A stretch of 64,000 nt of DNA from Papaver somniferum (Eukaryota > Streptophyta > Magnoliopsida > Ranunculales > Papaveraceae), in NCBI RefSeq assembly GCF_003573695.1, contig NC_039363.1, forward strand, positions 162,828,747 through 162,892,746, given 5' to 3'. The notes below the pieces were generated by a model, which saw only the letters and a list, made by a program, of their open reading frames with translations, had not been told where the DNA came from and searched no databases. The stretch's first letter is position 1, and each line of letters opens with the position of its first letter. Below are positions 10,236-21,441 of this stretch, piece by piece. The translations under genes were made by a program, and so were the position numbers.

Positions 10236-11748
10236 TGAAAAAGCGGGGGTCTAACAACCACACCCAATATTTCGTTCGGCAATCTGAAAAGACAAACTCC
10301 AATATACTTTCAATAGAATCAACTAGACAGTCAGACTCAATCTATATAAAAGTATATCAAAGAGTTATATCTCAATTTCTCAATTGAATCTGCAATCAAA
10401 CAAATAGGAATTTGCGAGCCCAATTGAATAAGAGAAATAACTTGGACGGTATCACAAACCAATATCCAAGTGTCAATCAATTCAATCAACAACCCAAAGG
10501 TCGGATTTAAGAACTGATTGAACGTAATGCACAACTTGTGATATTTCTATTATATAACAAAATATAATGCGGAAAAGAAATAACACAGACACCAGAAATT
10601 TTGTTAACGAGGAAACCGCAAATGCAGAAAAACCCCGGGACCTAGTCCAGCTTTGAACACCATACTGTATTAAGCCGCCACAGACACTAGCCTACTACCA
10701 ATTAACTTAAGACTAGAATGTAGTTGATCCCTAATCAATCTCACACTGATCAAGGTACAGTTGCGATCCTTACGTCTATGAACCCCAACAAGATTCTATG
10801 CACTTGATTCCCTTAGCTGATCTCACCCACAACCAAGAGTTGCTACGACCGAAATTCGAAGACTTGATAAACAAATCTGTCTCACACAGAAAAGTCTATT
10901 GGAATAGATAAATCTGTCTCCCACAGAAATACCTATGAGTTTTGTTCCGTCTTTTGAACCAATTGATAAACCGGACTTATATTCCCGAAGAGCAGCCTAG
11001 TATTATCAATCACCTCACAGTAATATTAATCGTATGGAAGCTAAACAACATATTGTGGAATTACAAACGATGAGACGAAGATGTTTGTGACAACTTTTAA
11101 TCTTACCTATCGTAGATAAATCTCAAGAAAATGTTAGCAAAGATAATACACAATCACGATAGTAGAAGTAAGATCGGAACACGCAACTACAGAGAAATAG
11201 TTGGGTCCAACTTCACAATCCCAATGAAGTATTTAAGTCGTTAACCTACAGGGTTTCATGAAAAACCTAAGGTTAAAGGAGAATTGACTCTAGTGGCAAC
11301 TAGTATCACACAGAAGGTGTGGGGATTAGATTCAAGCTAATATCTTTCAACCGTTATATCGAACTTAGCTTGTTATACACAAATGAAATGTACCTTCATT
11401 TAGATTTGAGTAATCGTACCTAAACGTGTACACTAGTTTGGCTCAACAGTAGTTAACCGAAGTGAGCTATATGAACACTCTCATATCAACCTTATTCATC
11501 TTAACCACAACTAGTTCAAATGACTCAAATGAAACTAGTTATAGAGTTGTTCAATTGTTATATTCTCATAGAAGTATACAAGAACACAATTGAAGCAAAA
11601 TCGGTTTGATTCATTCGAATCAATTCATGAACATTATAGCCACGGTTCGCGTAGACTGCATTCCTTATTATATAAATGTATTAGTTCATGAGCAAACCGA
11701 TTTTAGAACTTCAACCACTCAAGTATGCAAACGGGTACGCATACTTAA
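10236..11748 (-). repeat. S1 3' LTR, first part
   Basis: This is the U5/R side of the minus-strand LTR. It shares the terminal GAAAAAGCGGGGGTCTAAC and the PBS-proximal sequence with the S2-S4 LTRs. It stops exactly at the CTTAA TSD (11744-11748) of S2. Confidence 0.8.
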
Positions 11749-14114
11749 TGTTAGAGCATTGTTCGGTCAAACTCGCATGCGTTTATATCTCAAGCATGTT
11801 TGTCAATGTTAGTGATCAAAACTATAAATCTTGATTTCTAGTCTCTTATAGCTAAGTCTCGGACTAGGATAGTAAGTGTAGTTGAGCTCAAGGACTTCAT
11901 GGAGATTCATCATACAAGTAGAAGATCTACTCAAGGAACCGGTGGAACTTCTCGACAAAAAGGTATGCCGAGACTTGAACTTATCTGTCGCTCAAAAGTC
12001 TATCTATTCTATCCCCTACTCTTTGAGACAAAAGTTGTATGCTATATATATAGATTAGATTATACACATTTGGTATTTCGAGCCGAGTATACCTCTCCTA
12101 TCTATATCTCGAAATATGTGTTGGTAAGCTTTTCGCTTAGACCAAGTTTATCTTTACCTAGTGACGAAAGTCATGAATGTTTCAATCACTTTGGAAATTG
12201 CTTTGACGAGAAATAGTGTAACAACTACATAACGTCCTCTAAGAATGTTTCAATGATTGGAATGAGAGTTTAGATTACATAACCAATGGACTCCTTGAAC
12301 CGAAGTTTTCGAACTTTGTTGATCAAGAGAACCGGAAGTATGGCAAGTGCCAAGTCCGCGAACTGCTGAAGTTCTCAAACCCGAGAATTTCTGCTGGAGT
12401 TGACAAACTACTTGCGTGAGCCAAGTCCGCGAACCCAGTCCGCGAACCGGCGAAGTTCTCGAACCCGAGAATTTATGATGGAGTTTGTAAACTATATCCG
12501 GTATCTTAAGTTCGCGAACCTAGTCTGCGAACTTGAGAAGGTTATATATCTAAAGATGATTTCTGAACTTAATCTTAAAAGACCAAGGAATGCATTTGCA
12601 AACCATGTCTATTAAAGTTCATGAACCGATTCGAGTGAATCAAATGATCTTTGCTTCAATTGTGTCTTGTGTAGTTACATAAGATTTCCTTGCAATTGAA
12701 CAACTCTCTTAACTAGTTCATTTGAGTCAATTGAACTAGTTATGGTGAAGAAGAACATAGTTGGTATGAAACTCTCATATGGTTAACCTCTTTGGGTAGA
12801 CTATTGTTGAACCAACAATGTACAGGTTTGGGTGTGGTTAACAAACCTATAAGCGTACAATCATTTGTGTATGACAAGCTAAGTTTTCGATCTAACGGTT
12901 GAGAAATATTAGCTTGAATCTAAATCAGGTTTTCATCTAACTGTGAATATTGATTGCTTTGTAACTAAGGCAAAACCATGATTTGAAAGGATTATAAAGG
13001 AGACATTTAGTATTGTGCAAAACTAATCCCCACACCTTACGTATGATACTAGTTTGCGTACTAGAGTCGTTTCTCCTTTAAACTTTGGTTTTCTTCTTCT
13101 AAAACCAGGTTAACGACTTAAAGACTTCATTGGGATTGTGAATCCAGACCGATACTACTTTTATCGTAGTTGTGTGATATGATCTTGCACCTTCTATTAT
13201 AACAGTACAATTATATTGATTGGCTTGAGATTGTTTGATTTCTCCGATAGGCAAGATATAAAAAGTAATCACAAACATCTTCGTCTCTATCGTTTATGAT
13301 TCCACAACATCTTGTTTCGCTACCATACGATTAAGATTGTTGTGAGTTGATTGTTTAATCTAGGCTGTTCTTCGGGAATATAAGACCGTATTATCAATTG
13401 GTTATCAAAAGACGGAACAAAAACTTTAGGGTTTTTCTGTGGGAGACAGATTGATCCTTTGATAGACTTGTCTGTGTGAGACAGATTTGTTTATTGTTAA
13501 AGCCTACGATTTTGGGTCGTAGAAACTCTTAGTTGTGGGTGAGATCAGCTAAGGGAATCAAGTGCGTAGTATCCTGCTGGGATCAGAGGTGTAGGGAGTA
13601 CAATTGTACCTTGGATCAGTGGGAGACTGATTGGGGTTCAACTATAGTCCAGTCCGAAGTTAGCTTGGAGTAGGCTAGTATCTGTATCGGCTTAATACAG
13701 TGTGTATTCAATCTGGACTAGGTACCGGGGTTTTTCTGCATTTGCAGTTTCCTCGTTAACAAAATTTCTGGTGTCTGTGTTATTTCAATTTCCGCATTAT
13801 ATTGTTTTATCTTTATAATTGAAATAATACAGGTTGTGTGTTAGATCATCAATTAGAGTAATCCAACCTTTGGTTGTTGATTGTCATTGATTGATCCTTG
13901 GATATTGGTCTTTGGTACCGTCCAAGTTATACCTTGTATTTGATTAGAACTCTCAGTCCTTGCTTGAGTAAATCAAATCAAGAGAGAGATACAAACTCGT
14001 TGATATACTTTAATTGATTGAGTCTTGTTGATTCTCTTGAAAGTATATTCGAGTTTGTCCATACAGATTGTTAATCGAAATATTGGGTGGTGTTGTTAGA
14101 CCCCCGCTTTTTCA
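11749..14114 (+). repeat. S2 5' LTR
   Basis: It runs from TGTTAGAGC to GCTTTTTCA, immediately followed by the PBS. Its last 1.5 kb is closely matched by 61457-62992. The U3 holds a cluster of TCCGCGAAC words (12350-12530), upstream of a TATA box. Confidence 0.9.
12993..12998 (+). promoter_or_regulatory. TATA box, S2 5' LTR
   Basis: TATAAA followed by GGAGACAT. The same site is CTATATAAAGGAGACAT in the S3 (27254, 33517) and S4 (complement at 54336 and 60902) LTRs, so the position is conserved across the family about 1.2 kb into the LTR. Confidence 0.65.
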
Positions 14115-14116
14115 AT

Positions 14117-14128
14117 TGGTATCAGAGC
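14117..14128 (+). promoter_or_regulatory. Primer binding site of S2 (initiator Met tRNA)
   Basis: TGGTATCAGAGC, two bases after the LTR end. This is the standard plant Ty1/copia PBS, complementary to the 3' end of initiator methionine tRNA. Confidence 0.9.
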
Positions 14129-14178
14129 AGGCAAACAAATTAAAGACCTTATAAGTCTATGTTTGTAGCGATCTGATT

Positions 14179-15657
14179 ATGGACGAGTCTATCTATAATA
14201 ACGTACCAATTCAGAAATCACCAGATAATTCTGAAAGCTTCGTTTCACCTGAGAAAACTGTCATATCTAAACATTCTCTTGATGTAAAAACTGTTGATTG
14301 GGAAACACTCTTAGAAGAACAGTTGGATGAACTTTCTGATGAAGGTGATTCAGATATTGATAGAGATGTTGATGAGGAAGTCTCAGAGTACGTTAAGTTT
14401 TTGGATTCGTGGAAAATGAAGAAGATTACAACTTCTCATGTCACACCTCTTCTGACTCCTCTCTGTCGAGAAAACAAGAAATTGAAAAGGATTTACGGAG
14501 GTCTTTATGGTCAGAATCGCACTTGCGAATCGGTCCTCAAAGATACTGAGGAAAACCTGAGTAGGAAGTCACTTGAATGTGATCGTGTATATAAAAAAAA
14601 CTTCTTGTTAGAAGAAAAAATTGCAGAAATTGAAGGAAGGATTAACTCCCAGCAAGCAAGTTTTGTTGACAGAGAAAACGCTTTTCTCGCTCGAGAAAAA
14701 CGTCTTGAGGCTGATTTAGCTGCTGCTCTTGATAAAATGAAGATGTTGGAATATGACTTGAAAAAGTTCAATACTAGTTCAAGAAAATTAGCCACTATGC
14801 TAGGAGAAAGTAAAAATTATCGTGATACACGAGGATTGGGCTATAAGGGAATAAATGCTCCAAGTATTAGCAAAGAGGTAAAAATTTTCAAGGCTAGTGA
14901 TTCTTCTCAACAAAAGGTTTCCACTGATGGAAAAAGTGAAATACCTACACCGACAGTTAAGGTTCAAAAGAGCAAAGTATATCAACCTCCCAAGTCTGCA
15001 CACATGGATCGAGGTAAGAACATTCCTTATGTTTGCCACTATTGCGGGAATAAAGGTCACCTGGAAAGGAGATGTTGTTTCCGTATAAGGAATGAAAAAC
15101 TTCATGATGTTCTTGTTTGGGCATCACAAGAAGTTGTGAAACCAAGATTATACGTTAAGACTGATCCTCCTAACGTTACATGTTGTAATTATCCAACCTT
15201 TAGGCAAAGGAATCAGTGTTGTGATAAACCTAGATTTGCCTATAAACGTCGTACGAATCCTTTTCACAATCATAATGGTTATCAAAAGGATAACTTCGTA
15301 AAGACGAAGACAAGATCCGATGCTCCCAATTGGAGAAAGACTAACTTGCAAAATAATAGTCAATCCAATTCTCTTCCGAGAAATCTTGAAGAGAGTAATG
15401 GGAAGAACGTTCCGGTTGTTCCTAAACGCACTCAGAAGTGGGTACCAAAGAAAGCCAATGATGCTTTGAGTGTGAAAAAGAATGATCTTCCAGAAAATTC
15501 CATGTCTATGGAGAAGGCAGTATCCATGATGTTGGAACTTAACAAATTTTTTGGAAAAATGGAATTGGATGTGAAAGGTTCTAAAAGCGACCTCTTTCAT
15601 GATAATCCAAAGGTCACTTGTGGTGAGCAAGACATTGTTCACCCCAACACAACTTGA
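14179..15657 (+). CDS. S2 gag-like protein with coiled coil and CCHC zinc knuckle, 492 aa
   Basis: The frame opens with ATG 50 bases after the PBS and has no internal stop. Residues 1-10 resemble the start of the S4 gag, but the DUF4219/UBN2 capsid region found there is absent. An acidic segment (about 46-70) is followed by a long, charged, coiled-coil-prone region (about 95-210). Then come the R-G-L-G-Y-K-G motif (218-224), common in sirevirus polyproteins, and a CCHC knuckle C286-x2-C289-x4-H294-x4-C299. The tail is basic and Asn/Lys-rich. Known: CCHC knuckles in Gag bind RNA. Inferred: a gag C-terminal half kept as a stand-alone protein that could join particles built by an autonomous relative. 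No protease, integrase or reverse transcriptase follows. It is the only long undamaged retroelement ORF in the window. Confidence 0.8.
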   Translation: MDESIYNNVPIQKSPDNSESFVSPEKTVISKHSLDVKTVDWETLLEEQLDELSDEGDSDIDRDVDEEVSEYVKFLDSWKMKKITTSHVTPLLTPLCRENKKLKRIYGGLYGQNRTCESVLKDTEENLSRKSLECDRVYKKNFLLEEKIAEIEGRINSQQASFVDRENAFLAREKRLEADLAAALDKMKMLEYDLKKFNTSSRKLATMLGESKNYRDTRGLGYKGINAPSISKEVKIFKASDSSQQKVSTDGKSEIPTPTVKVQKSKVYQPPKSAHMDRGKNIPYVCHYCGNKGHLERRCCFRIRNEKLHDVLVWASQEVVKPRLYVKTDPPNVTCCNYPTFRQRNQCCDKPRFAYKRRTNPFHNHNGYQKDNFVKTKTRSDAPNWRKTNLQNNSQSNSLPRNLEESNGKNVPVVPKRTQKWVPKKANDALSVKKNDLPENSMSMEKAVSMMLELNKFFGKMELDVKGSKSDLFHDNPKVTCGEQDIVHPNTT

Positions 15658-15676
15658 TTGTGTTGTAAGTGCATCC

Positions 15677-16229
15677 TGTTAGAGCATAGCTCGGTCGACC
15701 TTGCATGCGTTGCTATCTCAAGCATGTTTGTCAATGTTAGTGATCAAAACTATGAGTCTTGATTTCTAGTCTACATAGCTAAGTCTTGGACTAGGATATA
15801 AAAGTGTAGTTGAGCTCAAGTACTTCATGGCGATTCATCATACAACGACGAAGATCTACTCAAGGAACCGTGGAACTTCATCAACAAAAATTTATGTGGA
15901 GACTTGAACTTATCTATGACTCAAAAGTCTATCTCTTCTATCTCCTACTTCTTATGAGACAAAAGTCGTATGCTATATAGACTGGATCATACATAATTGA
16001 TGTTTCGAGCCGAGTATATCTCGCCTATCTATATCTCGAAATCATGTGTTGGTAAAGCATTTCGCTTTGATCAAGTTTATCTTCACCTAGTGACGAAAGT
16101 CATGAAAAGTTTCAATTACTTTGAGAATTGCTCTGACGTGAAACGGTCTGTGAATAACGGCTATATAACGTCCTATGAGAATGTCTCAATGATTGGAATG
16201 AGAGTTTAGATTACATAACCATGTATTCC
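15677..16229 (+). repeat. S3 5' LTR, part before X1
   Basis: It matches 32260-32812 closely and stops at the ATTCC TSD (16225-16229) of X1. Confidence 0.9.
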
Positions 16230-16764
16230 TGTAGATGGTGGATTTTCAACAAAGGCTAAAATCGTAAACCCATAATTATAAGAACTTCTGATCCATCAAT
16301 CAGACGCGAGTATTGAAACACAGGTCTCTCATCGAACTTCTGATCCATCTTCAGGATACAAACAACAAGTTTTCCTGACTATATAAAGGATATGAAGCTC
16401 CACCAAGCTCATGTCAGAATAATTAATGCTCCTAGACAGCTTGCTCTGCTAGTATAGAGCCATAAGTTAATTATTCCTAAATTCTTGGATTCATCCACTG
16501 AATTTCTGAAACAATTCAAATATTTTCGTAATATTTCGTTACTTCAATCTATGGTTCTTCCCAGCAGAATTCCATGGGTTAGTAATAAATATTCAACGCC
16601 CGGGGGTCTGAGCTACCGCCGAGTAATCCCCGGCTCAAAAGGTGTAAGTGTACTCAACGATGATACACTAACAATTACCACACGAATGAGTATTTCAAAA
16701 TACGACGAAACGATGAACCTATGCAAAATAGGAAAGAAAATAATAAATAATTAAAATATTGACC

Positions 16765-17805
16765 AAGGCGCCAGGGGATTGGGATCATTGACCGGCCGGC
16801 CGTGCCGTGGCCAATCCCACGCCAGTTTTATATTTTATCATATTTTTGTTATTTTCCTTGATCTTATGAAAATCCTTTCATTTGAACAAATATCCTTCGT
16901 TTTGAGGAAACTCCTCAGTTTCATGGTGCTTCCTTCGCACGAAGGAAATAATATAAAATTGGGAAAAATATTGTGGGGCCGTGATTGTTGGCCAACCGGC
17001 CATGCCTTGATCCCGTCCGGCCCCACACTTCATGGTTCCTCATTATTTTATTATTATTTCCCTAATCTCACGAAAACTCCTTCATCTCATGGTATTTTCA
17101 CAAATCCATGAAAAATAATATAAAATTAGAGAAACTCGTGGGACCGGGCCCCAGCCGGCCGCCATGCCTTAGCCGGTCCGACACGCCCCTTTATTTTATT
17201 ATTATTATTTTAAAGTTTCCTTCGTCCCATGAAACTCCTTGATTTCATGGTATTTCTCTCAAATTAGGAAATTCCTTCAAATCATGGAAAAATACACGGA
17301 AAATACATAAAAATTAGGGAAACTCGTGGGACCGGGCCCAAGCCGGCAGCCATGCCCTAGCCGGTCCCACACGCCCTTATTTTTATTATTTTAATATTAT
17401 TTGATTCCTTGATCCCATGGAAACCCCTTCACTTCAAGGAAACTCCTTAATTTCAACAAATTCCTTTATTTCATGATATTTTCATAAATTCATGAAAAAT
17501 AATATAAAATTAGGAAAAGCACCATGGGACCGTGGTCACCCGCCGTCCGGCCATGCCTTGGCCTCAGCGATCCCACGCTTCATCATTGCTTCATTTTATA
17601 ATTATTTTCCTTCATCTCATGAAGTTTCCTCAGTTTCAACAAAACCCTGATTTTGTCATATTTTCTCAAATGGTTGCTCAAACGCATGCCAGAAAATATC
17701 AAAATTCTCAAGACTGAGACACGGACGTGTTGACGACGAGAGCATGTTACCTTGACCGACCAAGGTTGGCTCTTTGGCTTGCAAGGAGCCGGTCCCACGT
17801 ATTTT
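16765..17805. repeat. GC-palindrome tandem array in X1
   Basis: About six units of 155-235 bases. Each has a core of roughly 50 GC-rich bases bounded by GTGGGACC and GGTCCCAC-type ends around GGCCGG, set in AT-rich spacers with CATGAA and CATGG words. X2 has about eight units. Confidence 0.7.
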
Positions 17806-17946
17806 CACGATTTGACCTAATTTGCGCAATTGAACGTATTAGGTCCAAAACTCCTCCAAATAATTTTGGGGATTTCATAGAATGATCGTCAGTCGATCGC
17901 GTGACCACCCAGGGACGGTTTCATGACCTCTTGGTCGGGCCCTCAC

Positions 17947-19497
17947 TGTTATAATATTTCGATTGTGGTAAATAAGAGTTCGTTGCTCGGACTTGAAAAG
18001 ATTTTAAAACAAAAATATATACAAAATTTGTCACAGGATCAAGAGATATTATGACTCAGGATTTCACCAATTCTTATACTCATGCGATTCAATTATTAAT
18101 TCTAGACAATTAAAGCTTATATTGATAACAAATATCGACTCTTACTTTGCCAAAAATAGATTTTGTAAGTATTATATGTAAATCATAAGCATGATGCATC
18201 AAGAATCTCATGGATTAAGCATACATCATCAGACAAAATCACAAATAATCAATAAAAATCATAATTCCATTCATAATAGTGCAAATAGTCATAAAAGAAT
18301 TAAATAAAAATTACTCATGCATAAAGAATGGTTTCCTCCATCATCCCAGTATTGGGGTTTAGCTACTCATAATAATCATGTTCTCAAAATACATACTTGA
18401 TGCTCAAAATATGATTAAAAGAGTGAAAAATATAAAAAAGTGAAACTACGACCCTCTATAAGCGTCCAGAAAAGAACGATACCAGAGAACTGCAGTAAAA
18501 TAACGACACTCATCCACTGCGCTGGAACTGTTGAAGAACGACGCTTCTCAGCTGCTGACGCTGCTGAAAATAAGACTGTCCTGGAGAGTCTGTTCTTCGT
18601 GTTCTTGAAGCTCTTTAATGGCAGCAGCAGCAGGTGAACATTGCTGCTACTCCTTCTTCTTCGCTCCCCCTGGCTCTGGCTCTGGCTCGACCCCAAACTC
18701 TTGATAGACCTTCTCTAACTTCTCTCCACCTCTTATATACTTCACAGCTCAAAGAAATCCCGATAAAATATCTTTTTTTTCTTTCTTCCAAAGTCTCGGA
18801 AAATATTTCTCAAAGCTATTCGTACGCGTCTGTTAGCTATAATCTTTCCACCAAACTCTTATCAAGACTTGAACAGGACCTAGTACGTAACTATCCAGCG
18901 TAAAACTCTCACAAAATCTTTCATAGAAATCCTTGAAACTGGACAGAACAATACGTATCCTGTTTGGACTTTGATCGCTTCTCCCAGCCATTCCAGCCCA
19001 AGTTGATCGATAAAATCACTTGCGTACGGTCTGTTTAGTCTTAACAGGCCTAGCCCAATTGATTTCAGGGATTTAATCTCCCTCAAAACTGCCCAGAAAT
19101 CCAACAACAAATTATCAGACGTGAACTTTAGTTTTCCCCCCAAATTCCATTATTTGAACTTTGAATGTGGTGTCCCCTTAACCAAACTGGGAGTCCCTTT
19201 AGCATATGCCTTGAAATGGGGTGCCCCTTATCCAAATTAGGGATGCCTTTAGCAATTCTTTTGGGATGTTTTCCGCACTTTTTCAGGGTTCCTCCGGGGT
19301 GTTTCCGGTACACTTCTGGGGCATTTCCTGTACACTATGAACGGCAATCCAAGGGCCACATTTTTAGCCAATTTTTGCCGCAAAGCCTTATTTATCCAAA
19401 AACACCTACAAAGAGATTAAAAACCAAAATAAGTACAACAATGGGCAATAACAATATACACAATTGAGATAAATTAGACACATAAATGCGTCTATCA
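17947..19497 (-). repeat. D 3' LTR (minus orientation)
   Basis: 1551 bases. A minus-strand TATATAAGAGG site lies near 18730. A 93-codon open frame (18696-18415, minus) starts just downstream of it and is also open in the other LTR. Confidence 0.9.
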
Positions 19498-19512
19498 AAT
19501 ACCCCCAAACTT
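19498..19512 (-). promoter_or_regulatory. Polypurine tract of D
   Basis: The minus strand reads AAGTTTGGGGGTATT directly before the LTR start TGATAGACGC. Its position and purine bias fit plus-strand priming. Confidence 0.7.
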
Positions 19513-20043
19513 ATTATTTGCTAGTCCCGAGCAAATCAAAACTACAAAATAAAATCCTAACTCACTGTCGCAGGCATCGTCGATTGCATTTAGCGTATGC
19601 AATAAGCCTTTAAACCCCTAGGTGGCCCTAGTGGCCGAGTTATAGCCTCGGGAGGGATTACCAGAGATATACCCACAAAACCTGTACTCCAGACCTTAGC
19701 TATCTACGCAGAACCTTGGAAGGCACTAAAGAATCTCCTTGGTTGGCATACTTATTGACTACAGGAAGAAGTACCCTGATGCGAAATTCCAATTGTTGTA
19801 CACGAGTTTGCACTCAAGCATACTAAAATTCATATAAAGTGACAGAGCTCTACTCAGATAGTTGCACTATGGACATCATATTCGGAGTCAAAACTAATCA
19901 CATGGATAGATCAAGAAGATGGATATAGAAAAACATATATGGTCTTGATGTTTACTAAGTGAACGACGTTTCCCATATCTGTCTGAAGGCCTCCGCCAAA
20001 ATGAACCTATCCTAATGGATTGAGATACTAGTCTGACTAATAT

Positions 20044-20187
20044 CAACACACTGGCATATACAAGGGTACCAGTGGTCGATAACCTAACTCTAGGTCAACA
20101 CAACTGGCATATACAAGGGTACCAGTGGTCGATAACCTAACTCTAGGTCAACACAACTGGCATATACAAGGGTACCAGTGGTCGACT
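20044..20187. repeat. 53-bp tandem repeat, about 2.7 units
   Basis: CTGGCATATACAAGGGTACC starts at 20051, 20104 and 20157, an exact 53-base period with almost no divergence between units. Confidence 0.85.
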
Positions 20188-20219
20188 TTATTGAATTTAT
20201 TCCTTTTGGTCAAATGGTC

Positions 20220-20400
20220 TGGTCTCAATATTTTCTCTCCTTTTTTTTTTCTTTTTTTTTTTTCAACTTTTTGNNNNNNNNNNNNNNNNNNNNNNNNNNN
20301 NNNNNNNNNNNNNNNNNNNNNNCAACTTTTTGGTAACTACCATTTTTTTTCATCTCTTTTTTCTTTTTTTTTTCAACTTTTTTTCAACTTTTTTTTTCCA
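20220..20400. other. Poly-T tract with assembly gap
   Basis: T-rich runs with CAACTTTTT words surround 49 unknown bases (20274-20322). The true length here is unknown, and the open frame crossing it is not real evidence of coding. Confidence 0.9.
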
Positions 20401-20927
20401 TGGTATCTCAATCACTCTAATTCACCCTAGCATTGGTAACAACTTGAATCGTGGGCCCCACCTATCACTTAGAGAAACAAAGTTTAAAAACAAAATAAAA
20501 TAAAAATAGAAGTGAAAAGGACTCAACGAGATATGGTGAAACTATCATGTTATTTCTAACACCTGAGCTCTGTGCTTTTATGAATAGACTCTTCTAGATG
20601 TTGCCATCTAATCAGATTGGTTCCTCAACTCCTACAACCAAAATGCTTCCATCCACTTAGATTGGTTAGTGCAATCCTAAATAGGCATAAATATCTAAGC
20701 TCTGGAGTTTATTTATTGCAACTAAAAAGTTTCTCCCACGCCCCCAAACTTAAATCTAACATTGTCCTCAATGTTCTAAAGATGAAATTAAAAGCATGAA
20801 CAAGGAGAAAATGTTACCATTTGAAGCAAAAGAGATAAGGAAAGATATTACCGTGTCGCATGAATATTGGGTTACCTCCCAAGAAGTGCTAAGTTTAAAG
20901 TCTTCAGCCAGACTAAGCAAGGATTAG

Positions 20928-21353
20928 TCAACTCGAACCGTATAACAGTAGCCGGAACAACTGTGGGTCTTTAAAACCAAAAAGAGCTGCCAAAAGGAAA
21001 CTGCAGTGAACCAAGAAAATGTACAAGACTAGCATGCCCTTACCTAGTTTCTGGATAACTATCGCTAATTGCGGTTCAGGTTCAGGTTCTATGAAGGGGT
21101 CTAAATAGACTATTTTCCTCGGATGCATTTCCTCATAGGTAGGATCCAAATTATTAGGTCCTAGAGTCTGGAAAAACTCAGATAAGAACCTGGAATCACA
21201 AAATAACCTAAATAATTTAGGATCCTCTAAGTCAATTAGGTATGACTTACATAGTTGACCACAGTCAGAGTAGTGGTCATTCTGAAGCAAATGTGTCAAT
21301 TCTAATTTCCTAAAGTACTTAGGCTTAGTCTCAAAACTTAATAAGTGACACAT
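20928..21353 (-). CDS. D ORF 2, unknown protein with hydrophobic C-terminus
   Basis: 141 codons on the minus strand. The N-terminus is rich in Leu and Asp. A Pro-Glu repeat (EPEPEP) sits at about residues 90-97. It is followed by a hydrophobic segment (about 104-125, GMLVLYIFLVHCSFLLAALF) that would span a membrane, then a short tail. I recall similar FIEPEPEPQL-containing segments in other plant gypsy-type derivatives, always without pol, but know no function. It is not in the same frame as ORF 1 upstream, and the 90 bases between them contain stops. Whether it is translated separately or is the broken end of ORF 1 is unclear. Confidence 0.45.
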   Translation of the reverse strand: MCHLLSFETKPKYFRKLELTHLLQNDHYSDCGQLCKSYLIDLEDPKLFRLFCDSRFLSEFFQTLGPNNLDPTYEEMHPRKIVYLDPFIEPEPEPQLAIVIQKLGKGMLVLYIFLVHCSFLLAALFGFKDPQLFRLLLYGSS

Positions 21354-21441
21354 TTAAAATCTATACGTTCCCACAATTGGAAGAAAACTATTTGGTGGGA
21401 AAACAAAGTCAATCTGGGTATCATAGCCTGGGCAAACCACA

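Noticed and set aside
12400..12615. Arg-rich ORF in the S2 LTR
   Set aside because: It falls in the U3 repeat cluster and is not open in the other LTR copies.
15677..16229. 3' LTR of S2 immediately after its gag ORF (which would make S2 a 4.5-kb element)
   Set aside because: The LTR is preceded by CATCC, which recurs at 34657 after the next LTR end. No polypurine tract precedes 15677. The S2 start pairs by TSD with 62992. It is therefore the 5' LTR of S3.
20125..20430. ORF of 101 codons across the N run
   Set aside because: It crosses an assembly gap and poly-T tract and has no composition or similarity of a gene.
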